This document shows, in pieces, positions 46,848 to 56,135 of a DNA stretch of 64,000 nucleotides. The stretch covers positions 1 to 64,000 of the forward strand of contig JAGASI010000021.1 of NCBI GenBank assembly GCA_017621845.1, in the 5' to 3' direction. Made by a program: the position numbers and the translations under genes. The stretch's first letter is position 1, and every line of letters begins with the position of its first letter. A model generated the notes under the pieces. That model saw nothing but the letters and a program-made list of their open reading frames with translations. It made no database searches and was not told the origin of the DNA. Source of the DNA: Muribaculaceae bacterium. GTDB lineage: Bacteria; Bacteroidota; Bacteroidia; Bacteroidales; Muribaculaceae.

Positions 46848-49148
46848 ATGGACTCACTCAACGATAAGGCTCTCATCGAAGAACAGATAGTCGAGGACGC
46901 TTTCAATGACGTTCTCAACGGATATCTTGCGAGCAACCACCGCAAGAAAGTCGAGATAATAAAGCAAGCCTACAGGTTTGCCAAGGCAGCTCATGCCGGT
47001 GTGCGTCGTCGCTCGGGCGAGCCATATATCATGCACCCCATCGCCGTAGCGCGCATTGTCAGCCGTGAGATAGGCCTGGGATCGACAAGCATCTGTGCCG
47101 CTCTGTTGCATGACGTGGTCGAAGACACCGACTTCACCGTCGAGGATATACGTCGCCAATTCGGTGACAAGATAGCAATGATCGTCGAGGGGCTGACAAA
47201 AATTTCGGGTGGCATCTTTGGCGACAAGGCCTCGGTACAGGCCGAGAACTTCCGTAAGCTCCTGCTGACAATGTGCGAGGACATACGCGTGGTGCTCATC
47301 AAAATGGCCGACCGACTCCACAATATGCGCACCCTTGGGTCAATGGCTCCCAACAAACAATATAAGATTGCGGGTGAGACACTATACATATATGCTCCAC
47401 TGGCCCATCGCCTTGGCCTGTTTGCCATCAAGACCGAGCTCGAGGACCTCAGCTTCAAGTATGAGCACCCCGGGGCATACGAGCGCATATCACGCCAGAT
47501 ACAAGAGAGCGAGTCGCGACGCCAAGCAGTATACAGCGACTTCTCGGCCCCTATCAAGGAACGCCTCGAAAACATGGACCTCAAGTATGAAGCCAAGGCA
47601 AGGCTCAAATCGGTATACTCGATATGGCGCAAGATGGAAACAAAGCACATCCCGTTTGAAGAAGTATATGACCTATACGCCATGCGCATCGTATTTGAGT
47701 GTGACGACATGGCCAAAGAAAAAGAAATATGCTGGTCTATATACTCGGCCATCACCGACCTCTACCGTCTGCACCCCGAGCGCACACGCGATTGGATCTC
47801 GGTTCCCAAGGCCAACGGATATCAAGCCCTGCACCTGACCGTCATGGGCCCCGACGGCAACTGGATTGAGGTTCAGATACGCTCCCGACGCATGGACGAG
47901 ATTGCCGAAAAAGGATTTGCCGCCCACTGGCGTTACAAGATTGGCGAAGGCGATGAAGAGAGCGAGCTCACCGTGTGGCTAAAAACCATCAAAGACCTTC
48001 TGGACAACCCCGAGCCCAGCGCCATGGACTTTCTTGACTCACTGAAGCTTAATTTGTTTGCCTCAGAGATTGTAGTATTCACCCCACGGGGCGAGCTCAT
48101 CACCCTTCCGGCCGAGTCCACTGTCCTTGACCTGGCTTTCACCCTCCACTCCCACCTGGGCCTCCACTGCATTGCCGGCAAGGTCAACCATCGTCTCGTA
48201 CCTCTGTCCCACCGCCTCTCGAGCGGTGACCAGGTTGAGGTACTCACCTCCCAGTCCCAGACTCCCCACCCCGAGTGGATGTCATTCATCAAAACCTCCA
48301 AAGCCCGCACCAGACTGCGCCAGGCTCTCAACCGCCTCAGGCAACAGTCTATAACCCGTGGCAAGGAAGCTATCGCCAACTTCCTCGCTGTCAACGGCAT
48401 GACGCTCTCAGACGAAAGCCTCAACCGTCTTCTCCGTCACTATGGCCAACCCAACCGTGACGAGCTGGCCGTGGCCGTTGATACAGGAGACATAACCCTC
48501 GACCAGGCTGCCGCCGACTTCCTCAAAAACAAGTCCAAGGGAAAAAGCCGATTCACATTAGGCAAAATCTTAGGCGCCACCGTCAATCTTATTCCGGGTG
48601 TCTCGATACGCTCCAATGACGACTCTGACAACACCGATAAAGGCCTCCCGAAAGAACCCCAAAACGAAAAGGTCGCCAATCCGCCCACTCCGATTGACAC
48701 CAAGAAACCCTACATCCTGCGCTATGACGATGATAAAGCCAATTTTGTCATGGCCGACTGCTGTTGTCCCATCCCGGGCGATGACGTCATGGGATTTATC
48801 GATGACAACGGTCGTGTCGTGGTACACGCCCTGAACTGTCCACGTGCCCTGGTTCTCAAAGCCGGATACGGCAATCGCATTGTCGCTACACGATGGGCCG
48901 CCGTCTCCGGCAAATTCCTCGCCAACATTCACGTCGAGGGTATCGACCGACACGGCATCCTTCAAGAAATAACCCAACAGATTGCCACTCAGAAGTCTAT
49001 AGACCTGAGGCAACTCGAGATAAAAGCCGACAACGAGGTATTTCACTCCGACATACAGGTGCGCGTCGCCGATGTCGCCGTGGTCACCGAACTATGCACC
49101 CGTCTGAAAAAAGTTGACGGCGTCATCTCGGCTTCGCGTATACAATAG
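46848..49148 (+). CDS. Bifunctional (p)ppGpp synthetase/hydrolase
   Basis: A RelA/SpoT-homologue of 766 residues (ATG 46848; the in-frame TTG at 46836 is less likely). The hydrolase HD motif is intact (AALLHDVVEDT), so is the synthetase domain (RDWISVPKANGYQALH and YDLYAMRIVF), followed by TGS and C-terminal ACT domains. It makes and degrades (p)ppGpp in the stringent response. As the hydrolase site is intact it should act in both directions, as do most such long enzymes outside gamma-proteobacteria. Confidence 0.95.
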   Translation: MDSLNDKALIEEQIVEDAFNDVLNGYLASNHRKKVEIIKQAYRFAKAAHAGVRRRSGEPYIMHPIAVARIVSREIGLGSTSICAALLHDVVEDTDFTVEDIRRQFGDKIAMIVEGLTKISGGIFGDKASVQAENFRKLLLTMCEDIRVVLIKMADRLHNMRTLGSMAPNKQYKIAGETLYIYAPLAHRLGLFAIKTELEDLSFKYEHPGAYERISRQIQESESRRQAVYSDFSAPIKERLENMDLKYEAKARLKSVYSIWRKMETKHIPFEEVYDLYAMRIVFECDDMAKEKEICWSIYSAITDLYRLHPERTRDWISVPKANGYQALHLTVMGPDGNWIEVQIRSRRMDEIAEKGFAAHWRYKIGEGDEESELTVWLKTIKDLLDNPEPSAMDFLDSLKLNLFASEIVVFTPRGELITLPAESTVLDLAFTLHSHLGLHCIAGKVNHRLVPLSHRLSSGDQVEVLTSQSQTPHPEWMSFIKTSKARTRLRQALNRLRQQSITRGKEAIANFLAVNGMTLSDESLNRLLRHYGQPNRDELAVAVDTGDITLDQAAADFLKNKSKGKSRFTLGKILGATVNLIPGVSIRSNDDSDNTDKGLPKEPQNEKVANPPTPIDTKKPYILRYDDDKANFVMADCCCPIPGDDVMGFIDDNGRVVVHALNCPRALVLKAGYGNRIVATRWAAVSGKFLANIHVEGIDRHGILQEITQQIATQKSIDLRQLEIKADNEVFHSDIQVRVADVAVVTELCTRLKKVDGVISASRIQ

Positions 49149-49254
49149 ACACCCATATCGCCTAACTCCAACACCAACACACCGAGCCGGCCAATAAAGC
49201 CGACAACAACAATATCTCCCCTCTCATAAACGTTACTATATAAATTACAAGCCA

Positions 49255-51357
49255 ATGCTGAACAAACCATCTCGACTCCCTGCAGGCAATGCCCTGATTA
49301 TAATAGTGACATTGGCAGTCACTGCACTCGTGGTATACTGCTATCCCCACGGCTCCACCAACAGATATAAATACAAGGTAGGGCAAGTATGGAATTATGC
49401 CAAACTTGTGGCCCCATATGACATCGACATCTACCCCGATTCACTGACTGTCAGCAAACGTGTCGACTCAATACGAGCCTCCCACATCCCCGTGTACACC
49501 CCCCGCCCCATTGATGTCAATTCAATGATAAAACAAGTCGACAGCCTTATAATGAAGGTCCCCGACTCGGTAGCATTCGGCGGATTCTTCAAATATCCCG
49601 ACACCGCTCCGTTTATCAAAGAAGTAAACAACATCTTGCTGGCTGCATACAAGACCGGTGTTTACTCCGAGAATACTACCAACGCCCAATCCACCAAACA
49701 AAAATATATCAAGATAGCCTCGTCGCCCACCGAGCTCACCAAAGTCGCCGTCGACTCGGTGCTCACGCCATCCAAGCTATATGAGCGCCTTGACAAAGCC
49801 GCCACCCGATACAACTGTCACCCGATACTCATCAACTCGGGTGTCAATGGCGTGTTGACCGAATCCATGGTCTATGACACCGACCTCAACACATCAATAC
49901 TCAACCAAGCCATAGGTGAAGCCAAAGCCCCCAACCGACGTATCGTCAAAAACGAGACCATCGTTGACAACGGCACGGTCATCAACGAGGAAATTTACAA
50001 CTGGTTGCAAAACTATGAGCGCGTTGTCGCCGAGCGCGAGACAGGCACAGCACGCTCTGAATTGATGACCGTCATAGGTCAGATATTCTACGTGCTGTTG
50101 TTGATGGCTGTTCTGCTTGGATATATCTACTTCTATGACCCGATGATAACCCGTTCGGTCAAGACCATGATATTTCTATTATCGATGATCGGGCTGTTTA
50201 TCGTCTTTGAAGCACTGCTCAACGCCTTTATTCCCGGCAAGGGAGTCTATATCGTTCCGCTTGTCATCATTCCCATTCTGTTGCTGGTCTACCTCAACGG
50301 TCGCGTGGCTCTGATGACAGGATTTGTCACCACGCTGTTAGTGGCTCCAATGGCCATCTACTCCCTCGAGTTTATCTTCCTGCAATTTGTAGCCATGTCT
50401 ATCGCCGTATACTCACTGCGAGACCTGAGCCAACGCTCCCAACTGCTGCGCACCTCGGCAATGGTAATCGGCGCCTACCTCATTTCATACACCGCATTGA
50501 CCGTAATGGCCAACGGCTCGTTTGACAACTTCTCCTGGAGAATGATAGGCTCACTGACCTTGAGCGGTGCATTGACCGCCATGGCATACGTGTTGATGTC
50601 ACTTATTGAGCGTATGTTCGGTTTTGTCTCCAACGTTACCCTTGTCGAGCTTTCAGACACCAACAATCCACTGCTGAGACAACTCTCCGATGAGTGTCCG
50701 GGCACATTCCAACACTCGATTGCCGTGTCCAACCTCGCCGCCGAGGCCGCCCGCCTCATCGGTGCCAACCCCACGCTCACTCGCGCCGGCGCACTCTACC
50801 ATGACATAGGCAAACTCAAGAACCCCATCTTCTTCACCGAGAACCAACACGGCGTCACCCCCCACGACGGCCTCTCGCCCATCAAAAGCGCCGAAATTAT
50901 AATCTCTCACGTCTCTGAAGGCCTCAAACGTGCCGAAAAAGCCGGGCTCCCGGCCGTCATTAGAGACTTTATAGCCCAGCACCACGGTAAAGGACAGGCC
51001 AAATACTTCTACTACACCTACTGCAAACAACATCCCGATGAAAATGTAGACCCCGCGCCATTTACATATCCGGGACCAAATCCTCTCACCCGCGAGGCTT
51101 CGGTACTGATGATGGCCGACGCTGTAGAGGCCGCTTCCCGTTCCTTAAAAGAACATACACCCGAAGCCATCAAATCACTCGTTGACAAAATCATAGACTC
51201 ACAGATTGCCGATGGCCTGCATAACGACTCGGCTCTATCCTTCCGCGATGTCAGCACCATTAAAGACACCTTCACCCGTCGTCTGATGACTATGTACCAC
51301 TCACGCATTTCCTATCCCGACGACCCCAATAAAAAGAAATCCCCCACAACGGCATGA
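49255..51357 (+). CDS. 7TM-HD membrane phosphodiesterase (PgpH/YqfF type)
   Basis: A 700-residue membrane protein: an N-terminal helix, a large extracytoplasmic 7TMR-HDED domain (about 40-270), seven membrane helices (about 275-470) and a cytoplasmic HD domain (about 480-680) with GTFQHSIAVSNLAAEAAR, YHDIGKLKNP and DFIAQHHGKG. This plan equals PgpH, which degrades c-di-AMP. The substrate here is inferred from the family. It overlaps sprE by ATGA. Confidence 0.9.
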   Translation: MLNKPSRLPAGNALIIIVTLAVTALVVYCYPHGSTNRYKYKVGQVWNYAKLVAPYDIDIYPDSLTVSKRVDSIRASHIPVYTPRPIDVNSMIKQVDSLIMKVPDSVAFGGFFKYPDTAPFIKEVNNILLAAYKTGVYSENTTNAQSTKQKYIKIASSPTELTKVAVDSVLTPSKLYERLDKAATRYNCHPILINSGVNGVLTESMVYDTDLNTSILNQAIGEAKAPNRRIVKNETIVDNGTVINEEIYNWLQNYERVVAERETGTARSELMTVIGQIFYVLLLMAVLLGYIYFYDPMITRSVKTMIFLLSMIGLFIVFEALLNAFIPGKGVYIVPLVIIPILLLVYLNGRVALMTGFVTTLLVAPMAIYSLEFIFLQFVAMSIAVYSLRDLSQRSQLLRTSAMVIGAYLISYTALTVMANGSFDNFSWRMIGSLTLSGALTAMAYVLMSLIERMFGFVSNVTLVELSDTNNPLLRQLSDECPGTFQHSIAVSNLAAEAARLIGANPTLTRAGALYHDIGKLKNPIFFTENQHGVTPHDGLSPIKSAEIIISHVSEGLKRAEKAGLPAVIRDFIAQHHGKGQAKYFYYTYCKQHPDENVDPAPFTYPGPNPLTREASVLMMADAVEAASRSLKEHTPEAIKSLVDKIIDSQIADGLHNDSALSFRDVSTIKDTFTRRLMTMYHSRISYPDDPNKKKSPTTA

Positions 51358-54300
51358 CAGCCCGACACTCACGATATTCCACCATTCTAACTCTTTCAGT
51401 GATTGCACTGCTGGCAATCACTGTACTGTCGGCGTGCAACGCCCGTAAAAAAAACACCGCCGCCGCACGTCAGTACACCGCCTTTATAACACGATACAAC
51501 ATCTATTACAACGGCGACCGTCACTACAAAGAGACTCTCGCCGATATGGAACGCCAATATGAGGACGACTACTCGTCACCACTGTTCATGCACCCCGCCG
51601 AGGCCCGAGGAAAAGACAAGGCTCCTCAACCTACAGGTGATTTCAACCGATCGATAGAAAAAGCCCAGAAAGCTATTCAGCTGAGATCCATAACCAAGAA
51701 ACCTCAGCGTAAGGCCGGACGTAACTCCGACCCTAAGTATAAGGAATGGATGAAACGCGACGAGTACAACCCGTTTATCCATAACGCATGGCTGATGATG
51801 GGACGTTCCCAGTATATGAACGGTGACTTTCCCGGTGCGGCCGCCACTTTCTTCTATACCTCCCGTCACTTTTCATGGCTACCCGAGGTTGTCACCGAGG
51901 CTCGGCTGTGGCAGGCGCGTTCTTATATAGCCATGGACTGGCTGTTTGAGGCCGAGACTATCATCGACCGCGTCAAACCTGACCAACTTACCAACAAAAC
52001 ACTTAACGGCCTGTACAACTACGTGCGCGCCGACTACTGTATCCACAACAAAGACTATGAAGCCGCGGCTCCCTTCCTGAGACAGGCTATAAACTATGCC
52101 TCAGGGGCCCAGAAGACACGCCTGTGGTTTCTATTGGGTCAAGTTTACTCACGACTTGGCAACAAAGCCCTGGCATATAAAGCCTTTGACAAAGCCGGCT
52201 CGACATCTTCGGCCAATTACCGCACCAAGTTCAACGCCCGTATCAAGCAGTCAGAAGTATTTGACGGACCGGATATCAAGGGCGAGGTCAAGGCTCTCAA
52301 ACGCATGACGCGCTATAGCCGCAACAAAGAATACCTTGACCAGATATACTATGCCATCGGCAACCTATACCTGTCGCGTGGAGACACCACACAAGCTATC
52401 GCCAATTATCGCCTGGCCGCCGAAAAATCAACACGCTCAGGTATCGATAAGGCTATTTCCCAGATCACTCTGGGCAACCTATACTATGACCGGCATGAAT
52501 TTGAGTTAGCTCAGCCTTGCTATGCCGAGGCCGTGCCATTGTTGCCCGATGACTACCCGAATATCGCTGTTCTCAAACGACGCTCTGACGTCCTCGACGA
52601 ACTGGCAGTATACTCAGGCAACGTCCACCTTCAGGACTCTCTGCTCAAACTCTCATACCTCGAAAAAGGTCAGCAACTCGAGATTGTCGAGGCTCTGATA
52701 GCCCAACTCAAGAAAAAAGAAAAAGAAGAAGCCGAGGCTGCCCGACGTGAAGCCTACGAGGCCGAGAAAAACTCCCAAGGGTCCCAATTCCAGAACTCTT
52801 CATCAGCGCCTACCCAGCAATTCCAGATTAACACCGACGACTCGTGGTACTTCTACAACCAAGCGACACGCACAGCCGGCAAGACCGAATTCCAACGCCG
52901 ATGGGGCTCCCGCCGTCTCGAGGATAACTGGCGCCGACGCAATAAGAACGCTTTCTCGCTCGATGAATTTGGCGGAGATACCGCCGAGACTACCGATGAA
53001 AACGAGGATCAAACAAACGAGGACTCGACAGACTCTGAGCCCGAAGATAAAGAGGCCGCCAAACGTGCCGATGACCCCCACTACCCCGAGTATTACCTCA
53101 AACAGATACCATCGACCGACGCCGAGAGAGCTACCTGTAACGACGTCATTCAAGAAGGCATGTACAATATTGGCCTGATACTCAAGGATAAACTCGATGA
53201 CCCACAGGCCGCGATGGACGAGTTTGACCGGTTACTCACGCGCTATCCCGACAACATATACCGCCTCGATGTGTACTACAATCTATACCTCATATTCATG
53301 AGGCAGGGTAACACCAATATGGCCGAGCGCTACCGCTCGATGATTGTCAATGATTTCCCCGACTCCAAGTATGGACAAGCATTGACCAACCCCGACTATA
53401 TTGACAACCTGCGTGTCATGGACCGGCAACAGGAACAACTATACCAACAAGCCTATGACGCTTACCTTGACAACAATAATGTCAAGGTACATAAGATGTA
53501 TGAAGAGGTAGCCGACCGCTTCCCAATGACCAAACTTATGCCTAAATTCATGTTCCTCGACGCACTGGCATACGCCACCGAGCGACAGAGCGACAAGTTC
53601 AACGCCGTGCTCAAGGAAATGCTCGAGAAATATCCCAACACCGACGTGGCCCCTATCGCCTCGGCATGGCTCAAAGGCATGCAACAGGGACGTCAGCTAC
53701 ACTCTACCTCGGGACGCAACATGAGAGGCATGATATGGGAAATTTCACTGAGCAACGACTCTACTAAGACCGCCGACCAGAACATGCCTCAGTTTGAACT
53801 CAACGATAATGACGCTCAGTTGTTGGTATTTGTGTTCCCCACCGATAAAGTCTCTACCAACCAACTGCTGTTTGATATTGCCCGCCACAACTTCAGCTCG
53901 TTTGTAGTCAAGGACTTTGACATCGAGCCGATGAACTTTGGCCGCTTAGGCATGATTGTAGTCAAGCCATTTGACAACCTTGACGAGCTCAACCACTACC
54001 GTCGCGTAATGGCCGCCTCGCCGACATTCAAGTTGCCACGTGGAGTGCGTCCGGTGCCTATCTCAGCCAAAAACTTTGACGCCCTGCTGAGTTCAGGAGC
54101 CAGCCTGGACTCCTACTTCCGCTTCCTTGATGAGCAAAACTACCGCGACGCCCAGTCCTCCATTCTCCCCTATGAGGCCATCGAAGAACTCGAGGAACGC
54201 GAGACCCACGACAGCGAGGAACAGCAACAACAACAACCGACCCAACAGACTGAACCGGTTGAACCGACCCAACAACAACAACAACAGCAACAGCAACAAC

Positions 54301-54536
54301 CGACCCAACAGACTGAACCAAATATCCAACCCCAGCCGGCACCGACTCCCGCTCCCGAGACCCAACCCGTTGTCACCCCGGCTCCAAAACCAACACCCTC
54401 TCCCATCCCCTCTCCCACACCCAAACCGACACCTAAACCAACGCCCACTCCTACACCCAAACCTACCCCCAAACCCGCTCCTCTACCGGTTTATGACCCC
54501 GGCTCGGAAGGCGATGACGACCCTCTCCTGGAATAA
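51354..54536 (+). CDS. sprE: SprE/PorW-type TPR lipoprotein of T9SS
   Basis: A 1060-residue lipoprotein (lipidated Cys28 in VLSACNA) with many tetratricopeptide-like helices from about residue 130 to 410 and 600-760. The block NTDDSWYFYNQATRTAGKTE then RRWGSRRLEDNWRRRNKNAF is the characteristic SprE/PorW sequence. SprE/PorW is needed for type IX secretion and gliding in relatives. The C-terminal tail is low complexity: Gln runs (about 945-990) followed by Pro/Thr/Lys repeats to the end. It sits directly before porX, fitting T9SS. A homologue in non-gliding Bacteroidales is likely a secretion factor. Confidence 0.88.
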   Translation: MTARHSRYSTILTLSVIALLAITVLSACNARKKNTAAARQYTAFITRYNIYYNGDRHYKETLADMERQYEDDYSSPLFMHPAEARGKDKAPQPTGDFNRSIEKAQKAIQLRSITKKPQRKAGRNSDPKYKEWMKRDEYNPFIHNAWLMMGRSQYMNGDFPGAAATFFYTSRHFSWLPEVVTEARLWQARSYIAMDWLFEAETIIDRVKPDQLTNKTLNGLYNYVRADYCIHNKDYEAAAPFLRQAINYASGAQKTRLWFLLGQVYSRLGNKALAYKAFDKAGSTSSANYRTKFNARIKQSEVFDGPDIKGEVKALKRMTRYSRNKEYLDQIYYAIGNLYLSRGDTTQAIANYRLAAEKSTRSGIDKAISQITLGNLYYDRHEFELAQPCYAEAVPLLPDDYPNIAVLKRRSDVLDELAVYSGNVHLQDSLLKLSYLEKGQQLEIVEALIAQLKKKEKEEAEAARREAYEAEKNSQGSQFQNSSSAPTQQFQINTDDSWYFYNQATRTAGKTEFQRRWGSRRLEDNWRRRNKNAFSLDEFGGDTAETTDENEDQTNEDSTDSEPEDKEAAKRADDPHYPEYYLKQIPSTDAERATCNDVIQEGMYNIGLILKDKLDDPQAAMDEFDRLLTRYPDNIYRLDVYYNLYLIFMRQGNTNMAERYRSMIVNDFPDSKYGQALTNPDYIDNLRVMDRQQEQLYQQAYDAYLDNNNVKVHKMYEEVADRFPMTKLMPKFMFLDALAYATERQSDKFNAVLKEMLEKYPNTDVAPIASAWLKGMQQGRQLHSTSGRNMRGMIWEISLSNDSTKTADQNMPQFELNDNDAQLLVFVFPTDKVSTNQLLFDIARHNFSSFVVKDFDIEPMNFGRLGMIVVKPFDNLDELNHYRRVMAASPTFKLPRGVRPVPISAKNFDALLSSGASLDSYFRFLDEQNYRDAQSSILPYEAIEELEERETHDSEEQQQQQPTQQTEPVEPTQQQQQQQQQQPTQQTEPNIQPQPAPTPAPETQPVVTPAPKPTPSPIPSPTPKPTPKPTPTPTPKPTPKPAPLPVYDPGSEGDDDPLLE

Positions 54537-54557
54537 ACGACACCATATTCAGATACT

Positions 54558-56126
54558 ATGACTCAACAACGTTTTAACATACTATGGGCCGATGATGAAA
54601 TTGACCTGCTGAAGCCCCATCTACTGTTCCTTGACAAAAAAGGATATGACGTCACCACCGCCAACAACGGTCGCGACGCTCTTGACCTGGTCAAGGAACG
54701 ACACTTTGACCTAATCATCCTTGACGAGAACATGCCCGGCCTCACCGGTCTCGAGACTCTACAACATATAAAACTCACTTCGCCCCATATACCCGTAATC
54801 ATGATTACCAAGAGCGAGGAAGAGAACATCATGAACCAGGCCGTCGGTAACAAAATCGCCGACTACCTTATCAAACCGGTCAACCCCAACCAAATTCTCA
54901 TCGCCCTGAAGAAGCATCTCCACAGCTCAGACCTGGTAGCCCAACAGACAACCACCGACTATCGCCGCGACTTCCTGGCACTGACTGACGCCATCAACTC
55001 GGCTTCGTCGCTCGATGACTGGAAAGAGCTGTACTCGCGACTCGTCCATTGGGAAATGGAGCTCACCGGCACTGAAATGGATCAGCTCCTGGATATGCAA
55101 CTCAACGAGGCCAACGCCGCCTTCAACAAGTATGTCACACGTCACTATGAATCATGGGCCTCGACACTTGCCGCCAATAACACCGATGAGTCTCTACCAC
55201 TGATGTCTCCGCGTGTCTTCCCCCAGAGGGTTTTCCCTCTGCTTGACAACGGCGACAAGGTTCTGTTTGTTATCATCGACAACTTCCGTCTTGACCAATG
55301 GCGCGTGGTCAAACCACTGCTGGCTGACACATTTACCTTTGAGGAAGAGTTATATACCTCAATCCTGCCAACCGCAACCCAGTATGCCCGCAATGCCATT
55401 TTCTCGGGCCTCATGCCCGACAGCATCGAGCGCATGTTCCCCGACCTATGGGTCGATGAAGACTCGGAAGAAGGCAAAAATCTAAACGAAGCACCGCTGA
55501 TACTCTCGATGTTTGACCGCTATCGCCGTCAGGTCAAGATGTCCTACCATAAAATCAACGACTCAGCAGGCGGTGAGCGTCTGTTGCGCGACTTCAAACA
55601 GTATGCCGGTGACAACTTGTGTGTCGTGGTATTCAACTTTATAGACATGCTGTCCCATGCCCGCACCGAGTCCAAGATGATACGCGAATTGGCCTCATCC
55701 TCGGCCGCTTACCGCTCGTTGACCGAGTCATGGTTCCGTCATTCCTCGGCACTCGAGGTGTTCCGCCGTGCCGCGGCCGCCGGCTTCAAGATTGTCCTGA
55801 CCACCGACCACGGCTCGATACGCGTCACCAATCCGGTTAAAGTCGTGGGTGACAAGAACACCAACACCAACCTACGTTACAAGGTGGGCAAAAACCTCGG
55901 TTACAACACCCGTCAGGTATATGAAATCAAGACACCCCGACGCTATGGTCTACCAACGCCCAACGTCTCATCGACCTATATATTTGCCCGCGGCCGTGAC
56001 TTCCTCGCCTATCCCAACAACTACAACTACTACGTCCAGTACTACACCGACACATTCCAACACGGCGGTATATCATTACAGGAAATGCTCATACCCCTGA
56101 TAACACTAACAGCCAAACACCAATAA
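54558..56126 (+). CDS. porX: PorX, T9SS response regulator with PglZ domain
   Basis: A 522-residue protein: a receiver domain (about 5-122) with phospho-acceptor Asp56 in LIILDENMPG, the acidic pair at 12-13 and Lys in MITKSEEE; then a helical linker and a PglZ-family alkaline-phosphatase-superfamily domain (about 215-510) with VIIDNFRLDQWR, PTATQYARNAIFSG and TTDHGSIRV. This is PorX, the T9SS-activating response regulator that hydrolyses oligonucleotide phosphodiesters in studied members. It lies 21 bp after sprE/porW, so the two are likely co-transcribed. Confidence 0.93.
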   Translation: MTQQRFNILWADDEIDLLKPHLLFLDKKGYDVTTANNGRDALDLVKERHFDLIILDENMPGLTGLETLQHIKLTSPHIPVIMITKSEEENIMNQAVGNKIADYLIKPVNPNQILIALKKHLHSSDLVAQQTTTDYRRDFLALTDAINSASSLDDWKELYSRLVHWEMELTGTEMDQLLDMQLNEANAAFNKYVTRHYESWASTLAANNTDESLPLMSPRVFPQRVFPLLDNGDKVLFVIIDNFRLDQWRVVKPLLADTFTFEEELYTSILPTATQYARNAIFSGLMPDSIERMFPDLWVDEDSEEGKNLNEAPLILSMFDRYRRQVKMSYHKINDSAGGERLLRDFKQYAGDNLCVVVFNFIDMLSHARTESKMIRELASSSAAYRSLTESWFRHSSALEVFRRAAAAGFKIVLTTDHGSIRVTNPVKVVGDKNTNTNLRYKVGKNLGYNTRQVYEIKTPRRYGLPTPNVSSTYIFARGRDFLAYPNNYNYYVQYYTDTFQHGGISLQEMLIPLITLTAKHQ

Positions 56127-56135
56127 TAAAATACC

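Noticed and set aside
54200..54520. CAA/CAG and CCN repeat tract as a CRISPR or satellite array
   Set aside because: It codes for Gln-rich and Pro-rich tails of SprE/PorW in frame; units are irregular.
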